Below, piece by piece: positions 20,756-31,166 of a stretch of 64,000 nt of DNA. The translations under genes were made by a program, and so were the position numbers. Position 1 is the first letter of the stretch; each line of letters begins with the position of its first letter. The notes under the pieces were generated by a model that was not told the DNA's origin, searched no databases, and saw only the letters and a list, made by a program, of their open reading frames with translations. The DNA comes from Hormiphora californensis (lineage: Eukaryota; Ctenophora; Tentaculata; Cydippida; Pleurobrachiidae), in contig CM035361.1 of NCBI GenBank assembly GCA_020137815.1, positions 62,001 through 126,000 on the forward strand, in the 5' to 3' direction.

Positions 20756-21040
20756 GGGTCACCACACACCAAAGTTAAAATTAAAATTTTGATTTTAAAC
20801 TTGCACACACCAGCGGCCGTTACAATTTCTCTCCCCCATTCTAAAAGTAACGATCTCGCGCGCGATTTTAACGGCGTGTTAAAATTTTGTTATCCAACGC
20901 GACCGTCAAAATCGTACGTGAGATTGTTACTTTTAGAATGGGGAGAGAAATTTTAACGGCCGCTGGTGTGTGCTAGCGGGTTTAAAATCAAAATTTTAAT
21001 TTTAATTTTAACTTTGGTGTGTGGTGAGTGGTGACCCTAA
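20756..21040. mobile_element. Palindromic element, arms about 120 bp
   Basis: Arms read TTAGGGTCACCACACACCAA, AGTTAAAATTAAAATTTTGA and TAACGGCCGCTGGTGTGTGC, with ATTCTAAAAGTAACGATCTC nearer the centre. Related, more diverged sequence is at 3955-4090. Confidence 0.75.
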
Positions 21041-22300
21041 TTTGCCATTTGCGGGTGTCGCACTATAGACGCAGTACCCACGTACTATAGACGCATTATA
21101 GGCGCATTATAGACGCATTATAGACGCAGTATAGAGGCAGTATAGACGCACTTTTATCAGCAGGCTGTGGACGCTTGCTGCGATATTTGAGGCGCAGTTG
21201 GGCGAACTATAAACGCACTTTTGTCGCACATAAAAGGAAGCAGTATAGACGCATTATAGACGCCTCCCTCCCTCCCTCCCTCCCTCCCTCCCTCCCTCCC
21301 TCCCTCCCTCCTCCCTCCCTCCCTCCCTCCCTCCCTCCCTCCCTCCCTCCCTCCCTCCCTCCCTCCCTCCCTCCCTCCCTCCCTCCCTCCCTCCCTCCCT
21401 CCCTCCTCCCTCCCTCCCTCCCTCCCTCCCTCCCTCCCTCCTCCCTCCCTCCCTCCCTCCCTCCCTCCCTCCCTCCTCCCTCCCTCCCTCCCTCCCTCCC
21501 TCCCTCCCTCCCTCCCTCCCTCCCTCCCTCCCTCCTCCCTCCCTCCCTCCCTCCCTCCCTCCTCCCTCCCTCCCTCCCTCCCTCCCTCCCGTCCCTCCCC
21601 TCCCTCCCTCCCTCCCTCCCTCCCTCCCTCCCTCCCTCCCTCCCTCCCTCCCTCCCTCCCTCCCTCCCTCCCTCCCTCCCTCCCTCCCTCCCTCCCCTCC
21701 CTCCCTCCCTCCCTCCCTCCCTCCCTCCCTCCCGTCCCTCCCTCCCTCCCTAGCCCTCCCTCCCTCCCTCCCTCCCTCCCTCCCTCCCTCCCTCCCTCCC
21801 TCCCTCCCTCCCTCCCTCCCTCCCTCCCTCCCTCCCTCCCTCCCTCCCTGTGGTGCTTTGGGATCTACTGCTGGGACCTCCATGATTGCCAAAGCCTTTC
21901 TACCTACGCACCCCGTTGATTCTCTACACTGCTACATGATTCTACGGATCTTTATCACCTGATTCTACATGTTATTCAGCGGGATTTCCCTTGATGTTTA
22001 TCACCAGCATTCTACCACTCTACCAACCTCTGTATTCTTTACCCCGACATGGAGAGTCGAAGAGTAAGAGGGGGAGAGACATAGAGACGGGTTGGGGGGA
22101 GGGGGGTTGAGGGACTTCAATGGGCTTTCTAGTGCTTTTATATTGCTGTTATAATGCGTTTATAATGCGTTCAGTGATGCTGACAAAAGTGCGTCTATAC
22201 TGCGTGTGTCTATACTGCGTGTGTCTATACTGCGTCTATAGTACGCAGGTACTGCTTCTATAGTGCGATGCCCGCAAATCGCAAATTGCCACTACCGAAT
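21041..22300. mobile_element. Element with TATAGACGCA repeats around a CCCT tract
   Basis: The flanks carry inverted GCGGGTGTCGCACTATAGACGC and many TATAGACGCA/TGCGTCTATA copies. 21263-21848 is almost pure (CCCT)n, so long ORFs on both strands are artefacts. A related run (TACGTCTATAATACGTC) occurs at 29195-29255. Confidence 0.75.
21263..21848. repeat. (CCCT)n microsatellite, about 585 bp
   Basis: Nearly uninterrupted CCCT, with occasional CCT or CCCGT units. The G-rich strand (AGGG)n should favour G-quadruplexes. A copy count this long is prone to assembly error. Confidence 0.97.
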
Positions 22301-22507
22301 AGGGTAAATCAAATTTATATAGCTGACCTGCTTGGTGTGTTTCCATATTTTCATATATCTCAGGGGTTGGTTTAGTTTATCAGTTACATGTGTCCTACAT
22401 GTTGTTACCAAGGTTACAGCCCACTCCACCTCTCTCGCTATAGTTATCAACGTTATATTTTCCACAAAAACCCCTAATTGGGTCGCTGCAGGTATATATT
22501 ATATATA

Positions 22508-22913
22508 TTTAGTCCAAAAATCAATTAAATAAATTAGTTTGGATGCCCGGGCCCATTTGGTGTCACGGGGGTAAAACCTTTAGGCTACTGTCATAAATAA
22601 TGGCATATCTCGTTTATTTTTCTATACACTTCTCTCGTTTTTCTTTTCTCTTTCTCTCCCTCACGTCTCTATCTCTTTCTCCCTCTTTCCCTCTTTCTCC
22701 CACTCTCCACCTCCCATCTCCCTCATTTTTTCTTTCTCTTTTTTCTCTTCTCTCTCCGTTTTTCTCGATATCTCACTCTTTTTATCACAATTTGTTTGCC
22801 TTTATCTCTCGATATACATCATTTATGACAGTAGCCTAAAGGTTTTACCCCCGTGACACCAAATGGGCCCGAGCATCCAAAATAATTTATTTAATTGGTT
22901 TTTGGACTAAATT
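22508..22913. mobile_element. Foldback MITE, 405 bp, arms about 90 bp
   Basis: TTTAGTCCAAAAATCAATTA ... GGGTAAAACCTTTAGGCTAC is inverted at 22830-22913. The centre is pyrimidine-rich (TCTCTTTCTCCC). No ORF of interest. Confidence 0.8.
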
Positions 22914-22987
22914 TCTGTTCTTTTTGGTGTAAAAAAGATACAGCTTTTTTCCTGATTTTACCATAAAGGTATTTTGGGATCTGAATA

Positions 22988-23158
22988 CAGTCGGACCCCG
23001 ATTTAACAGCCCCCGATTTAGCGGCACCAGGATTTAACGGCAGCATAATTTCCCCCGATATAGAAAATCAACAGTATTTGACCCCGATTTAGCGGACACC
23101 CCGATTTAACGGACAAAACCCTTTCCCCCGAGGGTGCCGTTAAATCGGGGTCCGACTG
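22988..23158. mobile_element. TA-flanked MITE (Tc1/mariner-pogo type), 171 bp
   Basis: TIR CAGTCGGACCCCGATTTA on both ends, flanked by TA (22986-22987, 23159-23160). Inner CCCCGATTTAACGG repeats. A second copy is at 52920-53086 and a stub near 15375-15415. CAGT ends with TA duplication suit pogo-like elements. Confidence 0.85.
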
Positions 23159-23164
23159 TATTAC

Positions 23165-23930
23165 ATAAATATGCAAATAACGGCTAAACGGTGTGAAATA
23201 CGAATTTTTGTCCGGGGAACGACCCCCTATAAATCGACTTTTTTGAGTCGGAATATGCCCAAGAAACCGTTCTAGGACCAGCCAAAGTGGAGATTTTAAA
23301 GAATATGCATAAAATCAACCTTTGCGTAAAATCAACCTTTGCGCTTGCCAGCGCAGTGATGCAAATAACGGCTAAACGGTGCGAGATACGACTTTTTGTC
23401 CTGGGATCGATCCCCCATAAATCGACCATTCTGCGTCGAAATATGTCCATGAAAACGTCCTAGGATCAGCTGAAGTGGAAATATTCAAAATATGCATAAT
23501 ATCATGAAAAAAAAGAAAAAGCAAAGCAAAGCAGGCCAGCTAGGATAAATCCATTGCAGGGGGTGCTGATATCTCTTTCAATCGCGTCAGCCACGGTCCT
23601 TCCGGTACAGATTTCTCTGCAGCGTAGTCAGGCGCTACCCCACAACATACGCCCTCGTGTTGCTCTCGGGTCTCTCAAGAGAGCCCCTACCAATCATAGC
23701 TTGGTCGGCTAGACGACATGCGCTAGACCAGGATCGAACCCGGGACCTAGTGCGTGAGAGGCGAGTGTACTAGCCACTACACCACCCTGCCCTCAACATC
23801 ATGAATAGGAGCATAAATATGCAAATAACGGCGAAACGGTTTGAGATATGACTTTTTGTCCAGGGAACGACCCCCCATAAATCGATCATCACACGTCTAA
23901 TGTGACCAGTTTCAACTCTTAACGAACTTC
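23165..23930. repeat. Three diverged copies of a ~190-bp unit, one split by a SINE
   Basis: ATGCAAATAACGGCTAAACGG ... CCATAAATCGACC units begin near 23168, 23358 and 23817; a further copy is at 3755-3900. Non-coding. Confidence 0.75.
23509..23797 (-). mobile_element. tRNA-derived SINE (Glu-like head)
   Basis: On the minus strand the 5' end at about 23790 is tRNA-like: GGTGTAGTGGCTAG (A box), a CTC-type anticodon region and GGTTCGATCCTGG (B box). A unique body and an A/T-rich 3' tail (GCTTTGCTTTTTC) follow. ATCATGAA flanks both ends (23501-23508 and 23798-23805). The element interrupts a dispersed repeat, which proves insertion. Confidence 0.88.
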
Positions 23931-24400
23931 CAGTCAAGCTATATCGCTATTATTAGAAATAATGATAAGACTAATTTATGATTAATTATTGAATAATTAA
24001 TGAACTATGGCGATTTCGAAGTTCTCACACGGCTATTACCATGCGAAATGATGTAAGGAACCATTGTTCCAAACGGCAAGTCTCTACTATTTGTGGTTTA
24101 GGAGAACACTCAAAGTCCTCCCCTCCCCCTCCTTACATCTTTTGCATTTTGGGACCCCTTTGGCAAATTTTTACCTTACATCCGATCGTTCTAAAAATTT
24201 GTATGCCTCTTCTCCTATATGAGGGCCCTCAGAGTACAAAATTTCAGCTCTCTACTTCATCTGGAACATGATTTTTTAAAGCATCAAAAACCTCGAAATC
24301 TGGTATATAGTAGCACTGGCAGGTTTTTACGCGCTTGTGTGTAGAAGTGTTGCGTGTGCTTTCTCTTTTGTTTTTGGAGTTAGAGGGTATTTCTAAGGTG
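23931..24400. other. No gene recognised
   Basis: Unassigned, AT-rich then mixed. Ends with GC-rich hairpin modules at 24395-24465 (GGGGGCTCTGCCCCC). Confidence 0.4.
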
Positions 24401-24469
24401 GGGGCTCTGCCCCCACACCCCCGTTTGTGGTGGGGGCCCTGCCCCCACGCCCCCCTTTTGGGGCCCGGT

Positions 24470-25640
24470 GTGCGGACTCTAGTGCTACACTCTAAGTCTA
24501 AAGAGGACTCTATATCTAAATTTAGATTTAGATAAAGAGTCCAAATAATTCTAAACTCTAGGAGGACTCTTTATCTAAAAAGTCTATACAGGGCGGACTC
24601 TTTATCTAAAAAGTCTAAACAAAGTGGACTCTATATCATACTATTATTAAAGCAAATAGGGAAATCCAGTGTAACGTTTTTTACCAAATATGGCATTTTG
24701 CACGTGCAGGTTTAGAGGTGGAGTACTATAGCTGGAGTGGGGCCAGCTAGGGGTGGGAGCCGTTACCAAGGATTGTTACTACGTACTGCAGTTGCACGTG
24801 CAGCTGTTCTTGCTTTGTATTGTGTCACTGTTCCAGCTATTATGCTCTCTTCAACAACCGTTGATATACGAAAGCGACAATTGGAGATCTCGCCGCCATT
24901 CTCTACTTTTCCATACACTGAGGGGTTTAAATACAGCAACACCAAGAGAAGTGCAGAGACAACAAAAAAGACGTTGGAGGTTAGACAGAACTGATGATCA
25001 ATCTCAGATGAATACTGCAAACAGACGAAACGCGAGGAGTCTGCAAAATAGTAAGTTCTTTTATCACTTTGATCGCCCGATCATCATCATCTGACGTTCT
25101 GAAACTCGCAGCGATCCCGCCTGAGCTCCTTTTACGGTACAGTAACTTAAGATGGGATGGTGCATGTCAACAGTTCGACTGGTGATGTCAGTGCTCCCTA
25201 ACCCAGCTACCATTTCCCCGAAATTCGCCCGTAGGGCGAACGGGTTTACTAGTCTACATAAATCTAAATTAGATATAGAGTCCGCCTTTCGTCGCGAACT
25301 CGAGATTTCGGCCGTCAGGCCGGAAACGAGAGTTTGCTCTACCCCTATACTAATTTAGAAGTGTTAGGGCCGTTATTTGGGTTCGAGGTTAGTGTTAGGG
25401 TTAGTGTTAGGGTTAGGTTTTGGGTTGGGTTAGGATTTTAGACATAGAATCCGGGTTGGAGGATTTGGCGCCAAAATGTACTAGAGGACTCTATATCTAA
25501 AAATTCTACACAGGGCGGACTCTTTATCTAAAAAGTCTACACAGGGAGGACTCTTTATCTAAACTTTTTTCAAAATCTAACTGTAGATAAAGAGTCCGTT
25601 TTTAGATATAGAGTCCGCCGTTAGCACTAGAGTCTGCCCA
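24470..25640. mobile_element. Repeat element with GACTCTTTATCTAAA subterminal motifs
   Basis: Many copies of GGACTCTWTATCTAAA in both orientations occur at 24505-24640, 25262-25285 and 25480-25635, flanking a central unit. The centre (about 24720-25050, plus) could encode LIYESDNWRSRR ... VQRQQKRRWRLDRTDDQSQ, then a donor-like GTAAGT at 25052. The Arg/Gln-rich stretch recalls the N-terminus of Helitron/Pif1 proteins, but no enzymatic motif is present, so the function is open. Confidence 0.45.
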
Positions 25641-25659
25641 CCTTTGGGCCCGGGGCACT

Positions 25660-26730
25660 TGCCAGTGCTATGATATATATATATAAGGTGGGCCACGGAT
25701 TGTTGGTAAGGGTTAGCGAGTTGTCCCGTCAAAACGGTGATAGTTGCGAGAATAAAAATCATGGGAGCACTCTGGATCAATTTCTTGGTAACTTTTTCCA
25801 TAATTTTTTGTCAAAAATTCGAAAATTCATTTTTTATTCCTTCATTCATTTCTCGTTCATTTATGATGTGAGCATCCTAATTTTCCATCATGGTGCTATT
25901 TTTCTTTGGCTTGATTTTATCTTTCCAATGAACACCATAAAAATGAAATTGAAGCACCAGGTCACGTTGCAGTTGAGAAAATGCTCATGCATGATTTTGG
26001 CTCTTCCTGCGACTTTCAATGAGCTGTATCACGGCTCCCTTTTGTTCAATCTTTTTCAAAATTTGGGTGAACATTGGATAAACAAAGATCTTTGCTCACA
26101 AGAAAAATCAAGGTCAAAACTCAAAGTTCATTTTTCATTTTTGGTAGTTCATTCCACTCATTAAGGAACTAACATCCCTAAAGTCATGAAAAGTTTTGGG
26201 TTTTGTTTGGCCTATGCTCTGCAATGCCAGAGATGTGTAGTAGCGTGTTTCCGGGCTAGTTTTTGGGTGTCCATGTGATCATGATGATACCTGACACCCT
26301 ATTTGGGCCATAATTAAGAGATTTTCTCAAGTTGAAGCATGTGACTTGAGTTTTCTGTGATTGATATCGTGAAACAATGTTATGGGATCCCATAGCACCC
26401 CTAAAATGATGATTAATTCAACAAAATGAGTTGATTTATGATCGAAATTGTTTGTTTAGTTGTGTTTGTCTTCGGTTTAAATCTTTTCAATAATAAATCA
26501 ACTCATTTTATTGAATTAATCATCATTTTAGGGGTGCTATGGGATCCCATCACATTGTTTCACGATATCAATCACAGAAAACTCAAGTCACATGCTTCAA
26601 CTTGAGAAAATCTCTTAATTATGGCCCAAATAAGGTGTCAGGTATCATCATGATCACATGAACACCCAAAAACTAGCCCGGAAACACGCTACTACACGTC
26701 ACTAACAAAAAACACTAACAAAAAAATTGT
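25660..26730. mobile_element. Foldback family L, partial copy
   Basis: Shares AACGGTGATAGTTG, CACCAGGTCACGTTGCAGTTG and GATGATACCTGACACC with the complete palindrome at 27451-29015. The left arm runs 25690-26440; the right arm (26490-26698) is cut short where the TTGTTAGTG repeat begins. Confidence 0.75.
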
Positions 26731-26895
26731 TAGTGTCGGCCATTCCTAACAGTGCCAAATTTGTTAGTGAAAACACTAACAATTTTTTGTTAGTGTTTTT
26801 TTGTTAGTGAAAACACTAACAATTTTTTGTTAGTGACGTCACTAACAAAAAACACTAACAAAAAATTGTTAGTGTCGGCCATTCCTAACAGTGCC
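26700..26895. repeat. Array of CACTAACAATTTTTTGTTAGTG hairpins
   Basis: ACTAACAA/TTGTTAGT occurs repeatedly in both orientations with two GGCCATTCCTAACAGTGCC ends. The same ends appear at 14282-14340. Confidence 0.8.
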
Positions 26896-27450
26896 GTAAA
26901 GCGATAACAAACCACACCACGGTACCTATGAAGCTAATCGAGATCGACAGCCCATATAAACAATAAACTCAAGAATTAAGATTAAGATAAGAGGGCGATA
27001 TCCCTGTCTGTCGCAGGGGGTTAGAGCCACTGAGTCAAGAACCACATGTAAGAAGAAATAATAGCCTGCGACTCCCGCAGGAGTTTATTCTCCCGAACCC
27101 GACACCTATAATGTGAACCTGCCTGTGGTAGTTCCTGATGGTGGGAGGGGAGGGGGCTAATCTCCTAGTGCCGGCGATATCGCTTTGCGATAGTCCCCTG
27201 TGGGCTTGCCGCTGGCAAGCCCAGGCACTCCGTAGATAGATAGATGATCCAGGCAGTTTCCTGCCTGGTCTGTAGGACACTATTGCTATCCCTCCAATAG
27301 ACATTAGCCGCGGCCTGCATCTCAAGGGCGTGGGAAGGAATCTCGTATGAGTCGTATGATCTTTTGTTGCACAGCTCAACGATCTCGTTTCATACGAGCG
27401 ATCTTGGGAACATGGTTTATCCAGCGACTAAACCGAAACGAATCATAATA
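26896..27450. other. Unassigned structured sequence
   Basis: No recognisable protein. Hairpins GGGCTTGCCGCTGGCAAGCCC, GGCAGTTTCCTGCCTGG and CTGCGACTCCCGCAG suggest a retroposon or structured RNA body read on minus, but no A/B boxes, tail or duplication was found. Confidence 0.3.
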
Positions 27451-29015
27451 CAGGGTGTCCCATATATTCTCCGGGTCGGTTGGCGAGCTGTCACGCAAAA
27501 ACGGTGATAGTTGTGTGAAAACAAACTACGGGAGTGTGCTGGATTAATTCCTTCCTAACTGATTGTTTTGTTTTAAATTTAAATTTCAAAAGTTCATTTT
27601 TCATGAATGAACATTCCTGCCATTCATTCATGAATTCTGAAATATTGTTTACCTTGAGTAAGTAACTTTTCTTTGGCTCGAAATTGTCTTTCCAATGAGC
27701 ACCATAAAATTGAAATTGAAGCACCAGGTCACATGGCAGTTGAGAAAATGCACATGCATGATTTTGGCTCTTCCTGCGACTTTCAATCGGCTGTATCTCA
27801 GCTACCTTTTGTTCAACCGTTTTAAAAATTTGGGTGAACGTTGGATAAACAAAGATCTTTGCTCACAATCAAAATCATAGTCAAAACTCAAAGTTCATTT
27901 TTCATTTTTGGTAGTTCATTCCACTCATTCATGAACCAACATCCCTAAAGTGATGAAAAGGTATGGGTTTTGTTTGGCCCATGCCCTGCAATGGCAGAGA
28001 GGTGATGTAGCGTGTTTCTGGGCTAGTTAGTGAGTGTCCATGTGATCATGATGATACCTGACACCTCTCTTAGCCATGATTAAGCGATTTTCTCAAATTC
28101 AAGCATATGAAATGGGTTTTCCGCCATTGGTATCGTGCAACAATGTTATGAGATCTCATAACACCTCAAAAATTATGATTATCTCAACGAAATGAGTTGA
28201 TTTATGATAGAAACGATTAAAACCGAGGTCAAAATGAATTAAACAACCATTTTCGATCATAAATCAACTCATTTCATTGAACTAAACATCATTTTTGAGG
28301 TGTTATGATATCTCATACCATTGTTGCACGATACCAATGACAGAAAACCTATTTCACATGCTTGCATTTGAGAAAATCCCTTAATTATGGCTCAGAGAGG
28401 TGTCAGGTATCATCATGATCACATGGACACTCACTAAATAGCCCAGAAACACGCTACATCACCTCTCTGTCATTGCAGGATATGGGCCAAACAAAACCCA
28501 TACCTTTTCATCACTTTAGGGATGTTGGTTCATGAATGAGTGGAATGAACTACCAAAAATGAAAAATGAACTTTGAGTTTTGACTATGATTTTGATTGTG
28601 AGCAAAGATCTTTGTTTATCCAACGTTCACCCAAATTTTTAAAACGGTTGAACAAAAGGTAGCCGTGATACAGCCGATTGGAATTCGCAGGAAGAGCCAA
28701 AATCATGCATGTGCATTTTCTCAACTGCCATGTGACCTGGTGCTTCAATTTCAATTTTATGGTGCTCATTGGAAAGACAATTTCGAGCCAAAGAAAAGTT
28801 ACTTACTCAAGGTAAATAATACTTCAGAATTCATGAATGAATGGCAGGAATGTTCATTCATGAAAAATGAACTTTTGAAATTTAAATTTAAAACAATGCA
28901 ATCAGTTAGGAAGGAATTAATCCAGCACACTCCCGTAGTTTGTTTTCACACAACTATCACCGTTTTTGCGTGACAGCTCGCCAACCGGCCCGGAGAATAT
29001 ATGGGACACACCATA
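27451..29015. mobile_element. Complete foldback family L element, 1.56 kb palindrome
   Basis: CAGGGTGTCCCATATATTCT at the left is inverted as GAATATATGGGACAC at the right; arms of about 750 bp, centre near 28230. CAGGGTGTCCCA next to TA is a frequent mariner-type terminus. Partial copies: 25660-26730, 35380-35460, 38886-38999, 40403-40525, 43970-44020. ORFs mirrored in the two arms are not genes. Confidence 0.85.
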
Positions 29016-29064
29016 GTTTACATTTAATCTCTATTATTGCCTCCACCCCATATCTCCAGATCTT

Positions 29065-29275
29065 TAGACCATGAGTCTCTTTCTCTCCCAGGGGAGAGAA
29101 AGGGACTCAGGCGTCTTTGCTACGTCTTTACTCTTTAGTACGTCTTGAGTACGTTTGTCGGCAATACGTTTGTCGGCAATACGTTTGTCGGTAATGCGTC
29201 TATGATACCTCTATAATACGTCTATAATACGTCACTTATACGTCTATAGTACGTCTCCCGAAAATCGGTATTTGC
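29065..29275. repeat. TACGTCTATA-rich repeat
   Basis: Short repeats GGCAATACGTTTGTC and TATAATACGTC. The start (GAGAGAAAGGGACTCA) recurs at 56670-56695. Confidence 0.6.
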
Positions 29276-30093
29276 CCAAGCACATAGTTGGACGAGCACC
29301 TTTACGCTTGCTAGCGACATTATTGCAGAATTTTAATCTATATCTACCGCCTGGGCGAAAAAAACGTATGGTACGTCGAGCCTCATATCTCCCAAATCGT
29401 AACTTCGATCACTCTGATATTTTGACACAATGTTTGTATGGGTACTCATTCGAGGAATCCGGAGTTTCAATTCCTAAATCTTCCAAATTCATTAATGAAC
29501 CCTTTTTTCCATTTTTTGGGGTTTTCCACGTTTTCTCATGGTTAAATTCGATTTTATTCTTAAAAAAAGCAACCATGCATTAGAGTAAACAATGATTAAT
29601 GGCAATCCGAGTTTTTATTAAAAATGAATCAAGTTTAGTTGGTGAAATAAATGAGTAAAAAATGGTCATTTTTACCAAACATCAATTTTGACCCATTTTG
29701 ACGAGAAATCGGTAATTTCAGGCGCTAAAAATTGGTACGGCCATTGCACTTGATCAATGTTGATAGTAGCCGGAATTTTAGCTCTTTATCTCAAAGTTCA
29801 TTTTTCCGACTGGAATGAATCCTGAATGAACTTGAAAACAGGAATGCTTTTTCAAACCGGAATTTCACAATCGCCTTTGGGTATCGATTTTATTTCAAAC
29901 ACGATTAATTTTAGCTCAATTGGACGACCACAAGAGACACAGTGGCCAGTTTTGTAACCCTAGGTCTGGTCATGTGACCCCCATTGAGACGCTAGTGTCA
30001 TTAAGAAGTGCCAATAAGCAGTTGTAACGGTCGAGTATCACGTATCACATCTGCTAATGAGGACGGTGTACCGATACAGCGTTCTCTTGCTAA

Positions 30094-30536
30094 GGGCGCG
30101 ATCACACCAGGATTTTCGAAACAATTGCTTCGAAGAACCAAGTTGAATCACACACAGATCTTTCCTTTAGTTGGTGCAAGTACGATCCTTATATGGAGCG
30201 AGCTCGCTCTCTCCAATGTTATCCCCTCTTTCGAGCTCTCTCTCCCACTCGCTTTTTCTCCCCATATAAGGGATAATTGCGCGGGAGAGAGTGAGTGGGA
30301 GAGAGAGCTCGAAAGAGGGGATAACATTGGAGAGAGCGAGCTCGCTCCATATAAGGGATAATTGCGCGCGAGAGAGAGTGAGTGGGAGAGAGAGCTCAAA
30401 AGAGGGGATAACATTGGAGAGAGCGAGCTCGCTCCATATAAGGATCGTACTTGCACCAACTAAAGGGAAGATCTGTGTGTGATTCAACTTGGTTCTTCGA
30501 AGCAATTGTTTCGAAGATCCTGGTGTGATCGCGCCC
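30094..30536. mobile_element. Harbinger-like foldback element, TAA duplication, 443 bp
   Basis: TIR GGGCGCGATCACACCAGGAT, flanked by TAA at 30091-30093 and 30537-30539. Arms include AACCAAGTTGAATCACACAC and a pair of GAGCGAGCTCGCTC palindromes. A TWA duplication fits PIF/Harbinger. The central GAGAGAGCTCGA block is duplicated. Confidence 0.82.
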
Positions 30537-30539
30537 TAA

Positions 30540-30987
30540 GGGGGGAGACACACTGAAGTTGAGCGCGCTCGTTCAAATCTCAACCTCGCGACACACACTG
30601 AAGTTCGAAGTTCGAAGTTTCGCGAAAACCAATTTTCGGCTGAGAAATTATTTGTAAGATGCTAACTTACTTACCGGTACAATCTCGAGGTGTCCTTTAT
30701 CCATACCGAGTCAAATTCACCGTTTTTGAAACTTTTGGCTAATCTGGTCACAGTTGTCCCAATTCACCAAAAATTTTAAAAACGGTGAAATTGACTCGGT
30801 ATGGTCAAAGGACACCTCGAGAGATGTACCAGTAAATAAGTTAGCACCTTACAAATGATTTCTCAGCCGAAAATGGGGTTTCGCGAAACTTCGAACTTTT
30901 CCGCGAAACTTCAAACCGCGAAACTTCAGTGTGTTTCACGCGGTTGAGAGTTGAACGCGTGCGACCAACCTCAGTTTGTCTCGCCCC
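30540..30987. mobile_element. Foldback family N copy 2, TAA duplication shared with neighbour
   Basis: GGGGGGAGACACACTGAAG / TTTGTCTCGCCCC, flanked by TAA at 30537-30539 and 30988-30990. The left TAA is also the right duplication of the preceding element, so one inserted at the other's target. Sister copy at 14602-15061. Confidence 0.82.
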
Positions 30988-31166
30988 TAACACGTCATAA
31001 TTTGATGGGGATCACATGACCCAACCTAGGCTTAGTAAACTGGTCACTGTGATTCTTGTGGTGATCCAATTAAGCTCAAACTGGTCGCATTCGAAAAAAA
31101 AATCGATAGTCAAACAAATTTGTGAAACTTTGGTATCGAAATATGGTCCTGTTTTGGTGTTCATTC

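Noticed and set aside
21175-21892. PPSLPPS- and GREGGREG-type ORFs
   Set aside because: Translation of a (CCCT)n microsatellite.
28584-28973. Mirrored ORFs at 27491-27880 and 28584-28973
   Set aside because: Both arms of one palindromic element give the same peptides; no known domain.
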